Assembly (NCBI RefSeq): GCF_000298075.1
Contig: NZ_JH815594.1
Span: forward strand, 22,265-86,264
Length of the DNA stretch: 64,000 nt
Direction of reading: 5' to 3'
Source of the DNA: Staphylococcus massiliensis CCUG 55927
Lineage (GTDB): Bacteria; Bacillota; Bacilli; Staphylococcales; Staphylococcaceae
Shown: positions 60,406-64,000 of the stretch, in pieces
Layout of the letters: each line of letters begins with the position of its first letter
Numbering within the stretch: position 1 is the first letter of the stretch
Notes under the pieces: generated by a model
What the model was told of the DNA's origin: nothing
Databases searched by the model: none
What the model saw: the letters and a program-made list of their open reading frames with translations, nothing else
Program-made: the position numbers and the translations under genes

Positions 60406-60472
60406 AAAAAAGCAGGTTATTCCGAATAAATAGATACCACATACTGGATTGTCTATAAATTCGATAACCTGC
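60406..60472 (-). terminator. Terminator of the two-domain Sar gene
   Basis: GCAGGTTAT and ATAACCTGC form a 9-bp stem with a nested CGAAT/ATTCG; on the minus strand TTTTTTG follows. Confidence 0.75.
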
Positions 60473-60492
60473 TCATTGTCATTTTCTTCCAA

Positions 60493-61221
60493 TTAAACAA
60501 CGTGTGAACACATTTCTTTTTCTAAAATAGATGTAAAGATATCACGTAATAAAGGTGCTGCTTCTTCACGAATCGTAAGTTGAACGACGCGTTCGTCTAC
60601 TGGCGAACGCCCTTTTACAATGATGTCTTTCGTAACAAGTCGTTTCACAATTTTATTGACCTTTACGGTATTACTCTCAAGCTGAATTTTTAACGATTTC
60701 ACACTCATCGTTAAATCTTCATTCGTCAAAAGCATCGATAAAATAATCATTTCATCTAACGTATATAATTTACGCGCCACACTTTCTTGAATACGCTTCA
60801 TTCGATTAACGCAATCAAAGTAATAACGAATAGCACCATACGTACTCGTTAACGAAGGATGTTCTTCAAAGACGTGTAATAACATATGTTGATTGATTTC
60901 ATTTAGAAATTGATGGATACGCTTTTGTTGAGATGCATTCAAATTAATTACGATTTGACGTTCATCTTTATAATAACGCTTCTTATCAAACCAACCATTA
61001 GATTGTAAATACGTTAATAGTTGTGTCATTTGCGCGTCATTCCAACCCTCTTGTCTACGGAGTGGTCGAATTTTGATATCTTCATTAACCTCATAATCTG
61101 ATAAATACGTTAAAATTTTAAGGTGATTAATCGTCATATCGTGTACATCTTTAAGTACACCTTTAATAATCATCGTTTGTTTTGCTATTTTTACGAAATG
61201 CTGAATGGACGTTTGCTCCAT
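60493..61221 (-). CDS. Two-domain SarA-family regulator (SarY-like)
   Basis: 242 residues from ATG 61221 (MEQTSIQHF) with AAGGTGG upstream; earlier in-frame starts overlap the AraC gene. Two winged helices: the first ends with KKRYYKDERQIVI (about 90), the second with KGRSPVDERVVQL (about 220). This is the SarS/SarU/SarY architecture; by position between sarR and the AraC regulator it is best called SarY-like. It starts 16 bp after the AraC stop, so both form one transcription unit. Confidence 0.82.
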   Translation of the reverse strand: MEQTSIQHFVKIAKQTMIIKGVLKDVHDMTINHLKILTYLSDYEVNEDIKIRPLRRQEGWNDAQMTQLLTYLQSNGWFDKKRYYKDERQIVINLNASQQKRIHQFLNEINQHMLLHVFEEHPSLTSTYGAIRYYFDCVNRMKRIQESVARKLYTLDEMIILSMLLTNEDLTMSVKSLKIQLESNTVKVNKIVKRLVTKDIIVKGRSPVDERVVQLTIREEAAPLLRDIFTSILEKEMCSHVV

Positions 61222-61237
61222 ATTGGCCACCTTTCTT

Positions 61238-63244
61238 CTATTGAATCGATTTAAATTTATAATGCTGTATCGATTGATGATCAAAATCAATGCTTTTAAT
61301 CTCATTTTCAATCTGTGTCTGGAAATGGTACTGCTTGGCTATATCAATCATCGTACGGTCATTGTCGTAAACCGACTCTTTGACTAAGTCAGCCGTCTCT
61401 TTTGAAAAGTTAATTGTCATTACATTACAATCTACCTTCCGAAATTTCTCAGAGAATTGGATGATATATTTCATCGATTGATATAAATGTGAAAGCTTCG
61501 GAATAATAACAAGCTGTAGTTCTTGCTTATAAGCTGTAATAATATAGTTGTCATGAACGGATAAGATATGCCCTCTTAACTTATGCAACATAAAAATAAG
61601 ATGCACAAAAAGCGGTAAACTTTCTAAAGTGATTTCTCGTTCACGCGTTACATATCGGTTTTGTTTTTCTCTTTCAATCTCCTTTAATGGAATGGTAAAA
61701 CCATGAATTTCTGAATAGAAACTCATCAATAATTGAAGTTGTTGTAATTCATCTTCAAAACGTACGATAGGTAAGGCATTCGTATTGAAGATATCTAAAA
61801 GAATAACTTGTGAATTCGGTATAAATGAATGAATTTGATAAAACTGTTGTAGATCAACGCAAATATGTTCACAATACGACAAGACGTTAATAAGTGTTTG
61901 TTTATCTAATAAATCTGATGAAGTCGTTTGGTAAATAAAAGGAACGTGGTGAAAGTACGCTTCAGCAACTTCTCGGTAACATTTGAGTGCTTGCACTGAA
62001 GAATTTGTAAATAAGAAATGAATGTCTAAAGTTTGATATTCATATAAACATTCATATAAACAATCAAAAAATGAGTTCACCATTTTACGATTAAAAACCA
62101 TATCGTCTGTACTGTTTATTCGTATGACAGGTTGAATTTGCAACTCATTAAAAATATGCATTTGCGATTTCATCCAATATAATTGCTCTTTTGTCGTTTC
62201 ATAATGATTAAACGTTTCAAACCAATTATCAATAATTATAAAAAGATTAAGCGCGTGCTTTTTTAAATTAATTAACAGGGATTGAACCGACGAATAATTT
62301 AAAGATTCGATTTTAAAATCATTAATGAAAAACTTAGGATGCCGCAAAATCTCTCCACGATCAACCGTCTTTATATTGTGAATCAGAGGCTTTGTGGCTG
62401 AAACATGATGCCCTGAATTCATCAATAACTGATTAAATTGTTCATCGAATGGAACTAACTCACCGTTATTTACATCCATATCTAAATTCATGATGCCTAA
62501 TCGAAATTGATTAGGTGTATTTCCATAGGTGCTTTTAAAGTCAGATATAAACTTTGAACTATTTGTGTAACCATGTTCGTAAGCAATGTCGGTTAACTTT
62601 TTCTTAGTAGTTAAGACATCATATAAACAGTGTTGTAACCGAACATCTCTGAGAAATTGTGGGAAATTCATTCCGAGCGTATCTTTGATCACTTTTCTAA
62701 TATGCTGCTCCGTCATCAAAAGTGCCTTTGAAAGCATCGATTGCGTGACCTTTTCACTGTGATGTTGATCAATATAGTTTCGAATTGTATGATATTCCTT
62801 ATCTTTCTTTAAATCATGTTGTTCAGTGTGAACCAAAGAGATTTCAAATAATATCTTCCAAATAATGCGTTTACAAGTCTCATCATGGGTGTAGGAAATT
62901 TGATTTTGATTATCGAACAACTCTTTGAAAAGCGACATGATAGCTTGTTTCAATGTATCATTATCGATTTCTTCAGAGTATATCGTTGTCAGGTTGTATG
63001 ATAGCTTCTCAATACTTTGAAAAGGAATCTTAAGTACGCACACTACACTATCCGCTTGAAAATCAAGCAAGAATACATCGTGTGGTACGACAACAAAGAA
63101 TTGATTACGCTTAACATGATAAATATGCTGATTAATTCGGACTGTACCCTTCCCGTGAACGACAAACAACATTGTTATACCAGTTTCTTTCATATAACGT
63201 GTTTGTAATGAACGGTAAGCCTTTAAATCGTACATATCTAACAT
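61238..63244 (-). CDS. Large AraC-family regulator
   Basis: 668 residues from the ATG at 63244, with AGGAG 10 bp upstream. The N-terminal cupin-like domain includes MLFVVHGKGTVRINQHIYHV. Two helix-turn-helix motifs are in about residues 160-250 (LSKALLMTEQHIRKVIKDTL and LTDIAYEHGYTNSSKFISDF). About 400 further residues follow, a long C-terminal region typical of staphylococcal AraC proteins of this size such as Rsp and Rbf, perhaps a degenerate TIM-barrel. Target genes unknown; a secreted CHAP-type gene, ssaA, follows upstream. Confidence 0.8.
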   Translation of the reverse strand: MLDMYDLKAYRSLQTRYMKETGITMLFVVHGKGTVRINQHIYHVKRNQFFVVVPHDVFLLDFQADSVVCVLKIPFQSIEKLSYNLTTIYSEEIDNDTLKQAIMSLFKELFDNQNQISYTHDETCKRIIWKILFEISLVHTEQHDLKKDKEYHTIRNYIDQHHSEKVTQSMLSKALLMTEQHIRKVIKDTLGMNFPQFLRDVRLQHCLYDVLTTKKKLTDIAYEHGYTNSSKFISDFKSTYGNTPNQFRLGIMNLDMDVNNGELVPFDEQFNQLLMNSGHHVSATKPLIHNIKTVDRGEILRHPKFFINDFKIESLNYSSVQSLLINLKKHALNLFIIIDNWFETFNHYETTKEQLYWMKSQMHIFNELQIQPVIRINSTDDMVFNRKMVNSFFDCLYECLYEYQTLDIHFLFTNSSVQALKCYREVAEAYFHHVPFIYQTTSSDLLDKQTLINVLSYCEHICVDLQQFYQIHSFIPNSQVILLDIFNTNALPIVRFEDELQQLQLLMSFYSEIHGFTIPLKEIEREKQNRYVTREREITLESLPLFVHLIFMLHKLRGHILSVHDNYIITAYKQELQLVIIPKLSHLYQSMKYIIQFSEKFRKVDCNVMTINFSKETADLVKESVYDNDRTMIDIAKQYHFQTQIENEIKSIDFDHQSIQHYKFKSIQ

Positions 63245-63717
63245 CTTGATACATCTCCTGTTCTCGAAACTTAAAACACCCAAGTAAATTCAATTATCAA
63301 TGAGCTTAATAAGATTATATAAATATATTTTCTTATTTGATACTCTTTTTTCGTAAAATTATAACATATTTTGTATGAGAATGAATAAAAGTTTTTATTA
63401 ATTTCGGTGAAAATAACAAAATTCCTAAAATTAATGGGAATTAATATGTTAATTGTGTAAATTTCGACATATTCTAATTAGTCGTTATACATAAAATTAA
63501 TAAAAGCATTCTTTAGCTTTATAGGGTTAATATAGGAAAAATTTGACGGGAATTTTGTTATTTTATACTTTATTAATTTTCTGTAAAATTACAGAAATAT
63601 TATCGACCTTGTAACCTTTTAGAAATAAATCAAGCGCAATTCCCTTAACCACAACATTATTCGGCCTTTTGACAATTTTTAGTTTTGTTACAAGAAATCC
63701 TTTTCTATTAGAAGTAA

Positions 63718-63734
63718 ATTACAAAACATTAACA
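63718..63734 (-). promoter_or_regulatory. WalR-like box upstream of ssaA
   Basis: ATTACA, 5 bp, TTAACA on the plus strand; on the minus strand this is TGTTAA-N5-TGTAAT, an exact match to the WalR pattern TGTWAH-N5-TGTWAH. It lies about 170 bp before ssaA, a known WalKR target in S. aureus. Confidence 0.55.
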
Positions 63735-63818
63735 ACTCACACAAGCTAAATATTTTTTGCTAAAGTATTAATCGTTGCGAAAACAAAGCAAAACAAAAAT
63801 ACAAATTGGAAAATAAAA

Positions 63819-63868
63819 ACTTGTCATTGGGACTTTATTATTTTACTTGTCATATGGACTAATAAATT
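63819..63868. repeat. Imperfect direct repeat in the ssaA upstream region
   Basis: ACTTGTCATTGGGACTTTAT and ACTTGTCATATGGACTAATA start 26 bp apart (63819, 63845). Each contains TTGTCA, a possible -35 hexamer. Confidence 0.5.
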
Positions 63869-63901
63869 ACTTATATAATTACATTTAGGAGGACTTTTAA
63901 A

Positions 63902-64000
63902 ATGAACAAAATCGCTACAGCTACAATCGCTACAGCAGGTATCGCTACTTTCGGAATGATGCAAAACGAGGCAGACGCTGCAGAATACAATAACGGAGGA
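63902..64000 (+). CDS. ssaA: SsaA-like secreted protein, start only
   Basis: 33 residues before the window edge: MNKIATATIATAGIATFGMM then QNEADAAEYNNGG. An N-terminal signal peptide with a likely cleavage after ADA. AGGAGG precedes the ATG. The start and its position after the AraC gene match S. aureus ssaA, which encodes a CHAP-domain autolysin-type protein. Confidence 0.75.
   Translation, partial: MNKIATATIATAGIATFGMMQNEADAAEYNNGG

Larger units (their letters stand above)
63245..63901. other. Divergent regulatory region between the AraC gene and ssaA
   Basis: 657 bp of AT-rich sequence with no ORF. It holds the WalR-like box at 63718-63734 and a 26-bp-offset direct repeat at 63819-63868. 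Confidence 0.5.

Overview
The window is chromosomal DNA of a low-GC Firmicute, almost certainly a Staphylococcus other than S. aureus. The evidence is the gene content and order: the S10-spc-alpha ribosomal cluster followed by an NCS2 permease, topB, fmhB (femX), sarV, the moa/mob/moe/mod genes, fdhD, sarR, a two-domain Sar protein, a large AraC regulator and ssaA. This matches my memory of the staphylococcal backbone. Three things do not: a galK-galE-galT operon sits between modA and fdhD, the block next to rpsI is accessory, and three tandem-repeat arrays lie upstream of bioY.

Layout. 1-4360 is an AT-rich accessory block: two neighbouring AlbA_2/HATPase-type regulator genes (one cut by the window edge, one lacking its N-terminal domain), two unknown ORFs that overlap out of frame, and about 840 bp without genes next to the rpsI 3' end. 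4486-8824 holds rpsI, rplM, truA, ecfT, ecfA2 and ecfA1. 9203-23156 is the ribosomal protein superoperon (rplQ, rpoA, rpsK, rpsM, rpmJ, infA, adk, secY, rplO ... rplC, rpsJ), all on the minus strand. 23542-36747 carries a purine-type permease, topB, small proteins, an RND transporter, fmhB, a VOC protein and a MarR-MFS pair. 36967-46915 is sarV plus a complete molybdenum-cofactor and molybdate-uptake set (moaA, mobA, moaD, moaE, mobB, moeA, moaC, moaB, moeB, modABC) with an inserted GbsR-type regulator. 46988-51637 is galT-galE-galK and divergent fdhD. 51719-53044 is a GNAT protein and bioY. 53226-54560 is the repeat region. 54762-59528 is a DUF454 protein, an acyl-CoA-dehydrogenase-like enzyme and a divergent polar-amino-acid-type ABC transporter. 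59745 to the end is sarR, a sarY-like gene, an AraC regulator and the start of ssaA.

How the genes work together. ecfA1/ecfA2/ecfT encode the shared energising module of a group II ECF transporter, and bioY encodes its biotin-specific S component. bioY has a BirA-type operator over its promoter. The Moco genes and modABC feed molybdoenzymes, and fdhD supports formate dehydrogenase. The ABC transporter and the divergent flavoenzyme share an intergenic 27-bp dyad resembling a CymR operator, which suggests sulfur-source acquisition. The right end is a virulence and cell-wall regulatory cluster, with a WalR-like box upstream of ssaA.

The most unusual feature is the repeat region at 53226-54560. 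It holds three abutting arrays of about ten units each, all with an exact 41-bp period. Each array is built from short inverted arms around a 15-nt core. The core is almost the same in arrays B and C and shares a partial pattern in A, while the arms differ completely between arrays. No protein-coding or known RNA family explains it. The second unusual class is a pair of large, multi-branched palindromic elements at 36755-36918 and 44576-44835 that share conserved end sequences.
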